From positions 2,914,001-2,978,000 of the forward strand of contig JAFCIZ010000007.1 in the NCBI GenBank assembly GCA_017871115.1: a stretch of 64,000 nucleotides of DNA, in the 5' to 3' direction. Under the pieces are notes generated by a model. It was not told where the DNA came from. It saw nothing but the letters and a program-made list of their open reading frames with translations, and did no database searches. The translations under genes and the position numbers were made by a program. The stretch is from Cunninghamella blakesleeana (taxonomy: Eukaryota > Mucoromycota > Mucoromycetes > Mucorales > Cunninghamellaceae). This document shows positions 38,659 to 52,669 of the stretch, piece after piece; positions within the stretch are counted from its first letter, which is position 1; each line of letters opens with the position of its first letter.

Positions 38659-39192
38659 AAAAATTTAAAAATTTAAAAATGAAATATATACAAATCTATA
38701 AAAAAAGCTTTTAATTAATAATACTGTTTGATGTTTTTTCTCTTTCTTTCTTTTTTCTTTGAATATTTTGATACTCTTTATATATATATTTATATATATA
38801 TTTATATTACTTTTTTTAATTTTTTATAATTATTACTTTTATTATTTTTATTACTATTACTATCTTTAATATTAAATAAACAAATAAAAATTAATGTCTT
38901 ATCTTAATTACATAATATTTGTTAATAAGTATTATTTTACCTTGGTTGTTTTTTTTTTTTTTTTATCAATATAGTTTATTCCAATCAAATAGATAGGTTT
39001 TTTTTTTTTTTTATGATTATCACAAACAAATACAAAACAATTATAAACAAATAAAAAGGAATATATCTATATTAATATAATATATATATATATAATTTTA
39101 TTTTTTAAAAAAAATAAAAAAGTAATAATATTAAAAGAGAGAATGAGAGAGAGAAAAGTTTATATATAGATATAGATAGAATTATAGGTGTA
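38659..39192. other. Convergent 3' intergenic region
   Basis: A/T-tract sequence with repeated TATATAT and T-tracts between the ankyrin (+) and RhoGAP (-) stop codons. No gene was seen. Confidence 0.5.
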
Positions 39193-40154
39193 TTAAGCTA
39201 GTAAAGAAGGATTTTTATGAAGACTATTATTACTGGTATCAAATTGAGAAGAAGATTGAGATCGTAATAAAGGAACAGGAGGTAATGGAGGAACTGTGGT
39301 AGGTGATGTTGGAGATGTTGGAGTTGAAGAATTTAATTCTTGATGAGAAAGAATAGTGTCGCTATTAACGTTATTGTTATTATTAGTCATAGAAGATGGT
39401 GATAAACAATAAGAAGATGGCAAACTAGAAGGGCTCATTATATTAGTATCATTATTTTTATTATCATGACGAGTAGTAGTAGTAGTAGTAGTAATAGGTA
39501 TTGGGTATGAATTGATTGGGCTTGTTGTTGTTGTATGTGAAGTGATCATTGATGGAGGGGGAGGGGGTGATGAAGATAAGAGAGTGGAAGTAGTAGGTAC
39601 AGCAGCTGGCGAAGAGTGCTGTCTAGGTAAAGGAGGAGGAGTTGGCTGTTGCATGATTTGATCATGTTTTGCACTTTGAGTTCTTGTCATTTTCATTACC
39701 ACTTCACATTTCTTTAAAATATTTCTTACACTTAGCTCCATATCTCCTTCACCATAATTCAGATTCTCTAATAAAGGTACAAAATCTTCTGGTACTGCTA
39801 TAAACTGCTCTTGATATTGTAATAATAATGAGACAGCTTCGATTACACCAAAGGATTCATCTTTCATTGGGTCTTTACTTTTAGAATAAAGAATATTAGG
39901 TGCTATCATGATTGTGATATTATGAAGATCCATTTTATTACCACCTCCATTTTCATTATTGGCAAAAGTAGATACCCATCGAAGGAACAAGAATAAAACT
40001 TCCATTGTATCTCTATTGGCTTTTGGTAATAAACAACAAGCAAGATGCATAGCACGTATTTTATCAGATTCATTTTCTAATTCTAAAAGAGAATAAAATA
40101 AAATAAAATGAAAAATGAATGATTAATAAAAAACTGTTGTTATTATTATTTTAT

Positions 40155-40194
<40 letters not shown>

Positions 40195-42736
40195 GAGTAC
40201 TTACTTTGAATAGTTGTAAAAAGTTTATGTAATTTAAAAGTCAATAAAGGTTCAGGCAATTCACGTAAAAATTTTTTAATCAAAGCGGCCAACTGAATAG
40301 CATTATGTTTGGTGTAATTGATGTCAGTAGGATTTTTATCAATTTCTTCAGAAAGATCTTTCAAAAGACGAATATTCCCATTCTTTCTAAAAATACCTTC
40401 CACAGACATGTCCATTTTTTTCATTGCCGAGATACTATCTTCAATAATACAAGGAATTTTTAAACGAGTTGGGCTTGCACCATAATTAGATTCCACACCA
40501 TATTTTTCTACCAAGATTTCTAATGGTACACCAAAAGTACCTTCCTTAGCAGGTACTTTTTTATTCCCACCTTGTTTCAAACCTGCCACAAATTTCCCCC
40601 ATAAAGTGGATTGTTTTTTATCATCGATTAAATAAGCTAATTCTTCAAGTGTAAATTGATCTTTTAATATTTCTTCTAAATATAATACAGCAATATGTTT
40701 CAACATGTAATGGTCTAATGATCCTAATTCTGCAAAATAATAAAATCGAGATTTATGGAATTGTTTAAGAGGATCTTGAGATGATGGTAATGGTGGCATA
40801 TTTTTGAATGGTAAAGCAGTACTTGTTGGTGAAAGACTAATGGGTGTTGTGGTGTATACTGGCTGTTGATGATGATCATTACTATTATTATCGGTGGGAC
40901 TCTTGGGTTGAATATCAATTAAAAGCTTAGTAGGTGACGAAGTAATTTCTCTATTATAACTTTGATTATCTTGATCATCTTGCTGAGTAGTAATAAACGC
41001 AGAAGTAGGACTTGGCGTTTCCATTAATGTAGATCGCTTTGCAACTCGTCTGGAACTACTATTATTTCTGTTCATATGTGTTGATTTAGTACGCTTAATA
41101 TCTGATAAATCAACAGTTTCTTTTTGTTGTGAAGGTTCTGGCGTTTCATTGTTCAATTTATTATTTCCATTATTAGTAGTTGTATTGCTGTTAGGTATAC
41201 TTCCTTCCTTTAATTGTGCATACATTGGGTTTACTTTTTCATTATAATAATTTTTAGGTGTAACTATAAATAATAAGAATAAATAATAATAATAATAATA
41301 ATAAAAGTTAGTATTAAAATAAACTATACATAATTCATCAATCAATATTTCCTTTTATAACTAGTTTCTTATTACTATTATTATTACTATTATTATTATT
41401 ATTATTTTATTTTAATTATTTTATATATTATTTTTACCTGGCACGTCTAAAAGTAAATGTAATCGTTTCAATGCCACACGTAAATTAAAAGATAATTGCT
41501 GAAGTTTTGTTAATTTTTGAATACCGCCAACCATTGTATTTTTATCACCGCATTCTTTACAAAATAAAAGAATATCTTTGACTTGAAGAAGAGCATCTTG
41601 GTAATGGTTTCCTAAAGGAAGACAACATTGAGAACAAGCAAAACATTTATCATGCCATCGCAAAGTACCATAATAATAACTTTGTGTATCACAAACATCT
41701 TGACAAGAGTGACAAATATCAGAGGTAACTGTATATTCAGATAAATCATAATATTGACGTATATTGGCAACTTTAACTAACTGACTAAGAAATTTGAAAA
41801 TAGTTCCAGAATTTAAATTATTTGTATTTTCCTAATAATAGATAAAATAGAAAAATGGATATACAAATAAAGAATAAGTTTATATATCAAATGACCCAAA
41901 ATAATAATAACAGTAATAATAGTAATAATATATTTATATATTTACCAATTTTAAAGAACTAGTAAGACCAAGGCGAATAAGTACTTTTAAATATTGAGCA
42001 AGTCCAGTAACTGAAGAGACCAAATCTTCCGTACCACCAATTCTTTTTAAACCACCGACTTGGCTGTGTGACAAAAGAGAGAAAAAACTTGTCACCTTCT
42101 TACACAACATGCGAGCTTCATTATCATAATTTAATTCTACTTTTAGTATTTCCATATGATTGGTAGCCAATTCATCAATAGCACAAAATAATACATCCAC
42201 ATGAGCAATAAAAAAGTCAGCTTTATGAGTTCCTTCACCATAATTCCCTTCAGATACATGAAATAACATCTCTGATATACAAGCCGCGGATGAATCTAAT
42301 TTATACAAAAGTCATGATAACAGTAAATATATATATATATATGTATTTAATATTAAAAATGAAGGTAACCAATCATTTATCGTAAATTCTATTTTTAAAT
42401 TTTTATTTTATTATATTATTACCTTCAAAAGTAGTAAGGACGGTCCAAATTCGATAGACTTTTTCTTCAATTGCCAATTGATGGTCTAAAAGTTCTGTCG
42501 CAGTCAAATGACTTAGATCTATAATTAAATTTAATTTGAATGATTATTTTAAGTAACTTGAAAAAACCTTTTTTATATAAATCTATTTTTTCTTTTTTTC
42601 TTTTTTTTTTAAATGATCAAAAAAGTAAATATTCCCATCATTTTTTTTTTTTTTACCTGAATTATATTGATCATTGTTCGAAGAGCCGCATAATTTCACA
42701 TTCCAATACTAAAATAATAATAATAATAATATTAAA

Positions 42737-42779
<43 letters not shown>

Positions 42780-43496
42780 TATAAAAGATATATATCAATA
42801 CATCAATACATTATCAGCATTTTATTTTTAATTACTATTAATATTATTTTTTTTTTTTTGATTACTGTACCTTGTGTATCATGTAACATTCAGGATGCCA
42901 TTGTTCACCAGGAACAGTTTCCACGAATTTTTTCAAGATAGCGGTCGAACATCCAATACATTTTGTAGCAAATTTGATAGAATAATGAAAATGACAATAA
43001 ACATTATCATTATGTTCATAATAATCCAAACCGAGCACATCTCCACAAATATTACAACAAAAATGTTCCAAATGATATTTTTTTCCAGCTGCTGTTGTAT
43101 AAGATCCTTTTAAAGCATCACCACAATTATTACATACTAAATTTAATCGTCGAAAGTAATCCTTTTCACAAAGTGGTTTTTGTGATCCATCCGGTAATTC
43201 AATAGGGAAAAAATTAGAGGCAACTGGTTCTTGACAATCCTAAATAATTGATATATATATAACATTATTAGTTTTATTATTATGATAATAAAAATTAAAA
43301 GGATGAATGGACGGTAAAGTAAACTTACCACACAATTAAAACAGTTTAAATGATAAGTCCCATCAAGGGCTCGAACAAGATCCCCTTCTATAGGTAGTTG
43401 GCACGTTGTACAATATAAAGTTGTTACTGGAGCTGAAATAGGTTGTATTGAAGTAGATGAGGGTGTTTGTTGTATTACTGAATCGTTTTGTTGCAT
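39193..43496 (-). CDS. LIM-domain Rho GTPase-activating protein (Rga type)
   Basis: Eight exons, right to left: 43496-43329, 43239-42871, 42708-42657, 42518-42423, 42295-41946, 41831-41438, 41263-40205, 40082-39193, giving 1,125 residues in frame. Two N-terminal LIM domains begin LYCTTCQLPIEGDLVRALDG and LVCNNCGDALKGSY. A third Cys/His cluster (CIGCSTAILKKF) and a later LIM-like module (CHSCQDV, WHDKCFACSQCCLPLG) follow. A helical region and a Ser/Thr/Asn linker lead to the RhoGAP domain at about 745-925. There, GIFRKNGN supplies the arginine finger and AALIKKFLRELPEPLL is the conserved helix. The Pro/Ser-rich C-terminus has several polyproline runs that could bind SH3 domains. Fungal Rga proteins inactivate Cdc42/Rho at growth sites; that role is inferred from architecture. 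Confidence 0.92.
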
Positions 43497-44422
43497 TGTT
43501 TAATATATATTATAATAAATAGTTATATAGTATTATATATTTGAGTGTTTGAGTGTGTGTGAGTTGCTTTTTAAAAAAAATAAAAACAAAAAAATAATAA
43601 GAGAGAGATAAAGAGAAAGAAAATATATATAAATATTTATAAATATGTATAAATGATATTAGATTAAAAAACGAGAGTATATTAATGAAAGTATAAAAGA
43701 GAGACAAAATTACAAAAGTTGATTTTATAAAAAAAAAAAAAAAGTTGAAGGATATTGTTATTATTATTTATAAAAGACTGACAATGTTGTTGAACCAATT
43801 CATGAAGGTTTTGTCCAAAAAAAGAATATAATTAATAGTAGACAATAAATATAATGAACAATAAAAAAAAAAGTAGTATAAAAAAAAAAAAGAATATATT
43901 TTTTTTTGAGAGAGAAAGAGAAAAAAGAAAAGGGAGGAAGTGAAAAAAAGTGGAAAATTAAGAATAGGAGAGAGAAAAAAGTCGGTGGTAAAATTAAATC
44001 CCAGATCAGTTACACTCATACAAATATAAAAAAGGAAATCAACCTTCACAAAATATTAAAAAAGTTTTTTTTTATTATTATTATTATAATTAGTTTGATT
44101 ATATAGGTAAAAATAAAAATATATAATAACAAATCAATAGTTTTTATATATACATACATATATGTATATATATATATATATATATATACAAAAGTACTAT
44201 GATTTCATGCAATAATAAAATGTAGAAGAGTAAAAAAAAGAAATTAAATAACGTACGTATATGAAAATAAATAAAAAGTAAAATAAATAACAATAATAAT
44301 TTATATAAAAAAGGAGGAAAGCGGAGGAGAGAATATTAAATAAGGGAAATAAAAAATCAAATCAAATCAAATATATAAAAAAAGAATAAAAATAAAACAT
44401 TATAATATATTAACCTTTTTTT
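43497..44422. other. Intergenic region between RhoGAP and HMG-CoA synthase
   Basis: Low-complexity A/G- and A/T-rich sequence with GA-rich purine tracts (about 43590-43620, 43905-43985) and (AT)n near 44159-44187. No gene was recognised; open frames here translate to homopolymeric peptides. Confidence 0.5.
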
Positions 44423-46259
44423 TTAATCTTTACGTTTATAGAAACGTCTCCACTTGTCATCAATCTTTTCTACATAATAAACACCAGAAGCAATATGATC
44501 TAAACTTCCAGAAGGTACATAATCACAAGCATTATGAGTTTTTTCACGAATAGCCATAGCATCAGTAAATTCTTGAGGAGTTGATACAGTACGAGCATCA
44601 AGGCGTTCACGTAATTTCAAAGTATTTTTAATATCGGTGGTGTTACCAGTAATACGGAAAGAAACCATAGAAGCAGCAAGACCAGAACCATAAGAATATA
44701 ATAAAACACGCTTATCTTTTAAAGTGTCATAATCTACTTCAGATATTAAAGAAGCAAGACCTGCCCATACAGCAGCTGTATACATATTACCAATTTGTTT
44801 AGGAACGAAGGCAGCAGGTCCTACTTTTTGAGCATAGCCGGCTTTTGTTAATCCAACACAAGCCTTTTCAAGATCTCTGTTTTCTAATGATTCAGCATAG
44901 GTTAAAGAACCAAAAGGTTGAAGAGGAGCATACTTTTCATTAGTTTCATCTAAACGGAAATCATTGTAAGACTACATGAAATAAAAAGGAAAAAGATAAA
45001 TTCAGTAAATATTAATAATAATAATAATAATATTTTAATCTCTCTCTTTTTTTCAAAATAATAAAAAAAAAAAAAATAGTAGTAATAAACTTACAGCACG
45101 AGCAAAAGATTTGTTAACTAATTTAGCATAAGGGGAATGGCAAACAACATAATCAATATCATCCATACTAGGTTTTTCCTTATTTAAAGCTTGACCAAGA
45201 CGTTTCATATAACGAGTATAACAAGCATCAAAGGCACGTAAATAACAGGTATTAGAGAATTTACCATCTACAACAGGGTATTCAGAATGCATATCAGGCT
45301 TATAGAAATCATAAGCATGTTCCATATGAGTACTACGTAAACCACGTTCGACAACAATAGGGGCATCTTTACCAAGTAACATGGCTACTACACCAGCACC
45401 AGAAGTAGGGCGAGCAGCACCAGATGCATAAAGAGCTAAATCCCCGGCAATGACAATGGCATAACGGCCATCCCAAGAAGAAGATTCAATCCAATTTAAA
45501 GCATTGGAGAAAGCACTGAAACCACCATAACAAGCATTAGTAGTATCAATACCTTCAATTTCGGTATTACCGTGTTCACCAAATAAGGTCATCAAGGTGG
45601 TTTTGACGGATTTAGATTTATCAATAATGGTTTCAGTTCCTACTTCAAGTCTACCAATATCATTGTATGAAATATTATATTTTTCCATCAAGTTTTGGAC
45701 AACTGAAAGAAAAAAGATCAGCAAAGATAACATGATCATATATTATTTATTATTATAAATAGAAGGAAAATAGAAAAAATAAAAGTTAGAATATTGCTTT
45801 ATATATCCTTTTCTTTTTCTTTCTCCCTCCCCCTTATTTTTCTCTTTGTTTGGGTTTTTGACATAAATATATATTTAGTCTTTTTGTCACTTTATTTTTT
45901 ATTTATATGCCAGCTATTTTTTTTTTTTTATATATATAAACTTACCAGTTAAACAAATAGATTGAATATCTTCACGGTCATCAATAAAAGCCATCTTTTC
46001 TTGACCTAAACCAATAGTATATTTTCCACTGCTAACACCATCAAATTCTTCCATATCTGCTTGAGGAACATACTATTTTAATATAAAATAGATTTAAAAA
46101 ATATAAAAAGTAATTATTAGTTCAAACTTGTCAATAAAAATAAGTAATTATACTAATAATAAAAACAATGATAACATCACTTACTCTAGAAGGGAAATAC
46201 ATTTCCATGGCTAAAATACCAACGTTTTGAGGATATTGATCATAAGTATTGGCAGTCAT
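44423..46259 (-). CDS. ERG13: Hydroxymethylglutaryl-CoA synthase
   Basis: Four exons, right to left: 46259-46185, 46072-45946, 45702-45095, 44971-44423, giving 452 residues, close to the family's usual 450-500. Condenses acetyl-CoA with acetoacetyl-CoA to HMG-CoA in the sterol/isoprenoid pathway. All catalytic residues are visible: Glu91 in [13 protein letters not shown], Cys125 in DTTNACYGG and His256 in [10 protein letters not shown]. The Glu-Cys spacing of 34 residues equals that in the human enzyme (Glu95/Cys129). The start [20 protein letters not shown] has no organelle presequence, so it is presumably cytosolic. The C-terminus (WRRFYKRKD) is basic. Confidence 0.97.
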
Positions 46260-47014
46260 TTTTTATTAGTTTGAATATTTTATTTTGAAAGATGATGAAA
46301 AAAAAAAAAAAAAAAAAGAAAAAAGGTATAAAAATTGAAAATTGAAAAAGAAAAAGTTTTAAATTTATATTATCTGCGCGTTGTTTAAAAAAAAATTATA
46401 AGAAAGTTTGTGCCACTCGAATAAAATTTTATCTTGGCCAGTGATATTACGCCGATGAAAAAAAAACTCTCTCTATGGCTCCGATATATAAAAAGCAAAG
46501 GAAGGGGAATTTTTGAGTGCATTTTTTTAGGAGACATATATAGACTTAATCAATACAACAAAGAGAAAAAATAAAAAAAATCAGGTTATTAAACATATAT
46601 ACAAATAAGCACAATAATAACAACAACCATAATAAAAACATTTAGAATTTTTTTTTAAATATATTCGGTAAACTTAAAAATATATATAAATTATTTATTC
46701 GTTTTACTTTATTTAAAAATGATATTTTATATACACTATTTTTTATATAATTTAAAAAAATAAAAATAAAAAAAAGATATCTATAAAGATTCTGTGTATG
46801 CTTCCGTTTGCATTCCTAAATCAAGGTATCGCGATTTTTTTTTCTCTTAGTCTTTTTCAAAACATTAGAAAACTTGAAGGATAATGGGATTTTTTTTTTT
46901 TGGCTATCGTAATTGAATCACTAAACTATTAATAGTAAAAGGGAAAGAAAGAAAGAAAAAATGAATACAATAATTAAAAAATATATGAATGTGAAAATAT
47001 ATAAGATTTTTTAT
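46260..47014. other. Intergenic region upstream of HMG-CoA synthase
   Basis: Less AT-rich blocks at 46370-46510, upstream of the HMG-CoA synthase start, include TATATAAAAAG at about 46485-46495. They may hold promoter elements, but none was identified. The rest is A/T-tract sequence. Confidence 0.45.
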
Positions 47015-48268
47015 TTACCAATCATGATCTGTTCCTTCAGATTGTCTTGCTTTATCGAAAATACCTGCTGGTATAGCACAATAGTTACTATTGATGGTTG
47101 GATCTCGATAGATAAACATATCTTGTATTGGATCATAACCTATTAGTACTATAAAATGACCTATGAAAAAAGAAAAAAGAAAAAAAAAGTTAAAGGAATG
47201 ATTCATCAATTTTATCCAGTAATATATCACTTCTATCATTGTATCTAAACTCCTACCTAAATAACTATTTCCTTTCACTTTATCTAATACTAAATCCAAT
47301 TTCCCGCACATTGTAAAAAGGCAGTTTTGTTTTTTCTAAATGATAATAATCATCGTCATAATAACAAGAAAAAGATAAGTATAAAAGAGTAAGAAGAAGA
47401 AGAAGAAGAAAAAAACGTAAGGTTAAAAAAAATTCTTGGGAACAGGTTTTTTTGTTGTTGTCGCCTTACTTTGCATATGACACATTTCAAATACCGCGCA
47501 TTCACCAAAGCAATAAGAACAAATTTCTTACAGTATAAAAATCGTTTAAAATCTTCTAATGGAAGTACCCTGTGAGAAAAAAAAAAAAAAGATACATATA
47601 CATAATATATAAAATAGATAATACGATTAATTTATTTCAATCTTTTATTTTGACTTTCTCTTTCCTATTCCTATTATATATATATATAAATATATATATG
47701 TATCTATGTGTATGTGTATCTATGTATATATTTTACTTTTTTATTTTATAACCCTATAACTTACTTACATTCTTACTATATGAATAGATGAACTCTTCGC
47801 CATAGAAAATAAACGATTCACTCTTACTTCATCTTGGTCAAATCCCTCTTGATAAAATTGGTTATCTTGATATTCTTTTCGACTTCCAAAATAACTGGTA
47901 TAATAAGTAAAATCTTCTACGTAATTTTTTAATAAATAAGCCAAATCTATTCCCCATATACTATCGACGGCGCAGTGCCTAGTTAATTCATCTAAAGAAG
48001 TATTTATATTCATTGAATGTAACACCATAGCAACACAAGCTAATCCACAATCCCATTGATTATTCTATATATGAATAAAGATAGAAAGAAATAGACCGAC
48101 TATTATTTACAAGTATTCTTTTTTATATATATCTATTTGTATATTCTAATCCTTTCTTAATATATATAACTTTACTTGCATAAGATGCGGCACTATATGC
48201 CGATTATATTCTTCATAGTCATAAACAAGTTCATCTTCCTCCGTTGTACTACAACAAAGTATTGCCAT
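47015..48268 (-). CDS. GUCD1-like protein (papain-like/C39-type fold)
   Basis: Five exons, right to left: 48268-48176, 48064-47769, 47569-47470, 47335-47257, 47160-47015, giving 237 residues in frame. It matches the guanylyl-cyclase-domain-containing-1 family: NRHIVPHLMQNNQWDCGLAC carries the nucleophile-like Cys, and GHFIVLIGYDPIQDMFIYRD carries the His and the following acidic residue. This is the same order as in peptidase-C39-like folds. The family name comes from early reports in plants and mammals; the true biochemical activity is unsettled, so I do not assign a reaction. The second donor could also be GTAAGA a few bases earlier. The chosen one keeps the frame into VLPLEDFKRFLYCKKF. Confidence 0.8.
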
Positions 48269-50177
48269 TATATTCAATAGTTGATTTTATTTATATTAAT
48301 ATTATTTTATATACAAAAAGAAAATGAAAAAAGGATGGTAAATATTTATGATTAATATTAATATATATATTTATAAATATGTACAAAAAAAGAAAGAGAA
48401 AAAGAAGTGGAAAAAAAAAAAAAAGGGAAATCTCAGTTCCGAAATTAAAAAAAATTGCGCCGGTCACCTATTTTTCTGCCTTTAAAAAAAAAGTGCTTCG
48501 CCGAACATAACCTTTCTAACTAATATTTTATATCATTTTAAACTTTAAAATTTCTTCGCGACTAACTATTTTTTATTTATTTTCAAATATGTATATGTCT
48601 TTGCCCATTCTTATATATCATTTAATACAATTATTTAGATTACTATTACTATAATTTTTTAGTTGTTTATCATGGCCATTATGAACTACCATTTATAAAA
48701 AACCTTATTTTAATTTACAATATGTAACACTAAAAATAAGGATTATATAATATGGGCAATCTTAGTAGTGATCTATAGTTAATTATGAAACACTATATAT
48801 GTATGTATAATATTAGTTTTATTATTTATTTTAATAATTAAATAAAGTACTTGGTACAAACTCATCATCATTTCTTTTTATTACTAAAATAGTGAGTAGG
48901 TGATAAAGAAATAACAAATAAAAATTCCTTTTAAAGATAATAAACCTATATTTAACCAATTTTTTTACTAGCGTATCCTTTATACGAACAACAATCCAAT
49001 TTATTTTTTCATTTTTCATTTTTTTATTTCTATAAATGCAAATAATATAATTATTTTAATGAAAAATCAAAGAGAGACTTTAAAAAATATTTTTTAAATG
49101 TGACTTCATAAGATCATTAGGTGAAAAAAGAATTTATGTCGAAATCATAAACAAAAACATCCTCATTTGTGAATGTATATATATTAACTTTAATATTGAA
49201 AAACCAATTTTTAAATAAAGTAATGAATATTCAAGATCATTCTATGAAAATTATCCTATATATGGAGAATAATTTTGTTACTGATCTATTATAATTAGAG
49301 ATTCAACTGGATTAATTATTTATGGAAAAAAGCGAATGACAGTCCTGGATTTTATTCATCAATTTAATTTTTAAATATTTAAGAACATTCTATAAAAACT
49401 ATACGATAAATAAAAAATTATAAAAAAATATAAAAAAAGAGTGTTCTACAAAGTGTATGAATGAGAATCATACTCATTTTTATCACATTAAAAAAAAATT
49501 TTATTTATAATTAATCCCAACAATCAAATCCAGCCCCATTATTTTTTTTTAATAAAAACACATTAATGAAAAAAAAAGAAAAAAAGAAAAAAAAAAAAAA
49601 AAACTCTTCTGGGACTATGTGATGCATTAGCTATATTGTGTTGAACTTGGGAAGAAAAGAAAGAAAAAAAAAAAGTTGTTTTTGTAAAAACTATGTAAAA
49701 GAAATAAAGAGATAATATACAGCTTAAAAAACCTCGCAATTGCTGTTATATATATATATGCATTGGAAAAAAAAATATAATTAAATAACACTGAACAATA
49801 AAAAGATTTTCCAATAAGCTAACTAAGGGACTCTCTTAATTTTGATTATTTCAATGGTCAACTTTATATTGATATATATATATATATAATATGTCTATTC
49901 TCAGCAGTGGTTTTTTTCAGAAGCATGATAACTTTATTTTTATTATTATTCAACTTTTTTGTATACAGGAAATAATAAGTAATGGATATTGATATAAAAA
50001 AACCATACCGAAAATTATTGGACAAATTAAAGCGTGTAAATAATGAGGTTGATTCATAATGAATTATCTTTTTTTTATTATTATTATTATATTATTAAAT
50101 GTGATAAGCTATATTAATTCATGAATGCTGATTGATTAAAAATACATGAGAATACAAAACTTTAGTTCTATTTTATT
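48269..50177. other. Long intergenic region (1.9 kb), no recognised feature
   Basis: AT-rich with scattered A-tracts. Less repetitive patches at about 48420-48560, upstream of the GUCD1-like gene, and 49200-49340 could hold decayed sequence. I found no open frame with a recognisable domain, no tRNA-like fold and no match to the dispersed repeats further right. Confidence 0.5.
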
Positions 50178-51268
50178 CTAATTGTTGGATATTCCAGGTA
50201 AAGTCATGACTACTGATTGATCATATTGGGTGTGTTTTTTTAACCCCAAACTAACCGATAATATCTATATGTATTAAATATATATATATATATATAGATT
50301 AATAAAACTCATTTTTACCCAATTTATACGTTCTATATAATTCATATACGTATATATTATAAACTTACTTCATCTAATATTTGTCGTAATTGAGTATTTT
50401 CTTGTTCTAATAATTGTATACGTTCTTCTGTAATTTTATATGTTTTTAAACTATCCTCTAATCTTTCTGCTATTTCATTGTTTTTAGCCTCTAAATCTTC
50501 CAAAGCATCATCTACATAATTTCTTCTATTTTTATCCTTATTGTGTGCTCTTTTTTTTAAAAAAAATAATAACAATAATAATAATCGTGGTAATAATGAG
50601 TTCACGATGTTATATATATACGTATGTATTGCTCGTTATTATCCATTTTACTATCCCTATGTATTATATATTATTTACCTCCAATTCTCGGCAAGAATAA
50701 TAGATACTCCTACACCAAATACAAAAGATTCACTGAGAAATGTTGCTCCACTTTCAATAGCTCTAAAATAAAATAAAAATAGATAATTAATTACGAGTCT
50801 TCTTTCCATATATGTATATTAATATATATAACTTACTTTGAATCATTTAAAGGACGAATAACTTCTTTTTTATAACCTAAAAACTTCATCTTTAAGTTCA
50901 TTTCAAATCGATGAGATTTCTAAAATAAAAATAATAATAAAAAAATCAGCTTTATAAATTGAAAAGATTATTTATCTAGTATCTTTTAATAGTATTGTTT
51001 TACTATATATATAATATACAAATATTATTTACTTGAGCTACACCGATACAAAAGTCTCTAAAAGCAGGGTGTTGTTTTGCTTGTGTTTTTATTGAATTTG
51101 CTACTGGTTTTGCCAGTGTTCTTATTATTATTAAAAATAAAGAAAAGAAAAAGAATAATAAAACAAGCTTATTCAGTTTTAAACCTTGACCAAATTGTAT
51201 ATTGAATATAATAAATGAAAAAAAGATACTTACTTGAGTAATAATGACCCTAATTTTATAGCACTCAT
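50178..51268 (-). CDS. OPA3: OPA3-like mitochondrial protein
   Basis: Six exons, right to left: 51268-51234, 51120-51033, 50919-50837, 50762-50679, 50549-50369, 50264-50178, giving 185 residues, near the family's usual length. Features are the short N-terminus MSAIKLGSLLLK, the conserved KPVANSIKTQAKQHPAFRDF, the core GATFLSESFVFGVGVSIIL (a hydrophobic segment), and a C-terminal coiled coil (EERIQLLEQENTQLRQILDE). OPA3 is a mitochondrial membrane protein tied to mitochondrial morphology in animals. If the last GTAAGT (50368) is not used, the protein simply ends three residues later with a stop at 50357. I prefer the splice because the last exon stays open for 28 codons. Confidence 0.88.
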
Positions 51269-52669
51269 ATTATATAATAAATATATTAAAGAGAGAAAGA
51301 GAGAGAGGGGGAATGGCAAAAAAAAGTGAGAAAAAAAAAACCAATACGGGGTTTTAATTTCATAAATTTTTCAGGGAGCAATTTTTTTATAAAAAAAACC
51401 TGGTCTTTTAATTCTTCACCTTCTTTTTACCTCTAATCTTTTTATGAATATCAATAATGAATAAAGATATTATTATAGAGAACATTAAAAATATCTATTT
51501 TTATTTGATTTTACTATATACTACTGGAATAAATATTAAATAATAGAGAGCCCAATAAAATAAATGAAGTTTTAAATGACCACTTGAAAAAACTGATAAA
51601 ATTCAATAGACTCATTAGTTTTAATTAAAGTGATTCCTTGACAGTAACAAAAAAGTCCTAAAATAATCAATGAGTAAAATTCTTTTATTTTATTTATAGG
51701 TTTGCAATAGGTAGATTAATGATATATGGTATTTTTTATTTTGTAATTTATCGTTATAATAGTACGCTGGATGTCATTTGAAAGTGTAGAAAAGAGTTTG
51801 ACTTATTAGATGAAGCAATGACAAATCAAATTAAACCGAGAATGGCAGGGGAAATAGTAAAAATCATCACCAAAATAATAACAATAAAAAGAAAAAAAAA
51901 CTACACAAGTATGAGAATAAATGAAAGCTGCTATGATTATTACTATTTTGGGTAACTTTATTTTATTTTTATTTTTTTGTTTATGCATTACTATTTAGAG
52001 GGAAAACAACACTTGCAGCCGTTAAATTTGTGGGCTGCAATGCATTAGATGTATTATCAAAGGCGCAGTTATAGATTTTATACTGATCACATCATCATCA
52101 GCTGTAAAGTATGTGTAATTAAAGTGTTGAATAGTTTAACAATAACCAATTATTCACGCTATCTTAATGATCATACGAAAATAACAATCTGTTTAAAAAA
52201 AACCATCTCGATACATCACAAGTATTCATAAAACAGTAAAATTCTCTTCAAAATAGCATATGCATTTTTTTTAAAAAAAAAAGGTTATAATCACCTTTAA
52301 TACATATCATTTTAATTTTATTACTATTCTTTCTTGGTAATAATATTATTATTATTATATTTAATAAAACAAACGATATGAATTGCTTTTCTTTAATAAA
52401 CCAAGATGCACATATATGTATGATTATCATCATCTATCTACACCTATTTATAAAAATAATTATGGAGTCATCTCGTAGCTTATTTCTCACCATCTATTTT
52501 TGAAACTTTTTTATTTTTATGGGTTTTAAAATAATTTTACCTATTAAAGATAATAAAACTATTTTTAACTATTTTTTTTTAATAAATATAAATGAATTCT
52601 TTTTTTTTTTTTTTAAAAAAAAAAAATCATCTTCTTTTCATTTTATATATCATATTAAAATAATAAATA
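51269..52669. other. Intergenic region (1.4 kb) with a perfect small hairpin
   Basis: AT-rich. TTGCAGCC (52013-52020) and GGCTGCAA (52033-52040) form an 8-bp stem with a 12-base loop in a patch of normal composition. T(n)A(n) junctions occur at 52265-52282 and 52600-52626, the latter about 45 bp before the next start codon. No gene was recognised. Confidence 0.5.

Noticed and set aside
42540..43113. Plus-strand frames across the LIM exons
   Set aside because: They translate introns and the antisense of LIM-coding exons.
48269..50177. Possible tRNA or small RNA gene in the longest gap
   Set aside because: No T-loop GGTTCRA box or cloverleaf pairing was found in this gap; the same check of other spacers also failed.
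52049..52231. 60-codon plus-strand frame near the small hairpin
   Set aside because: Considered as a transposase relic, but no motif could be matched.
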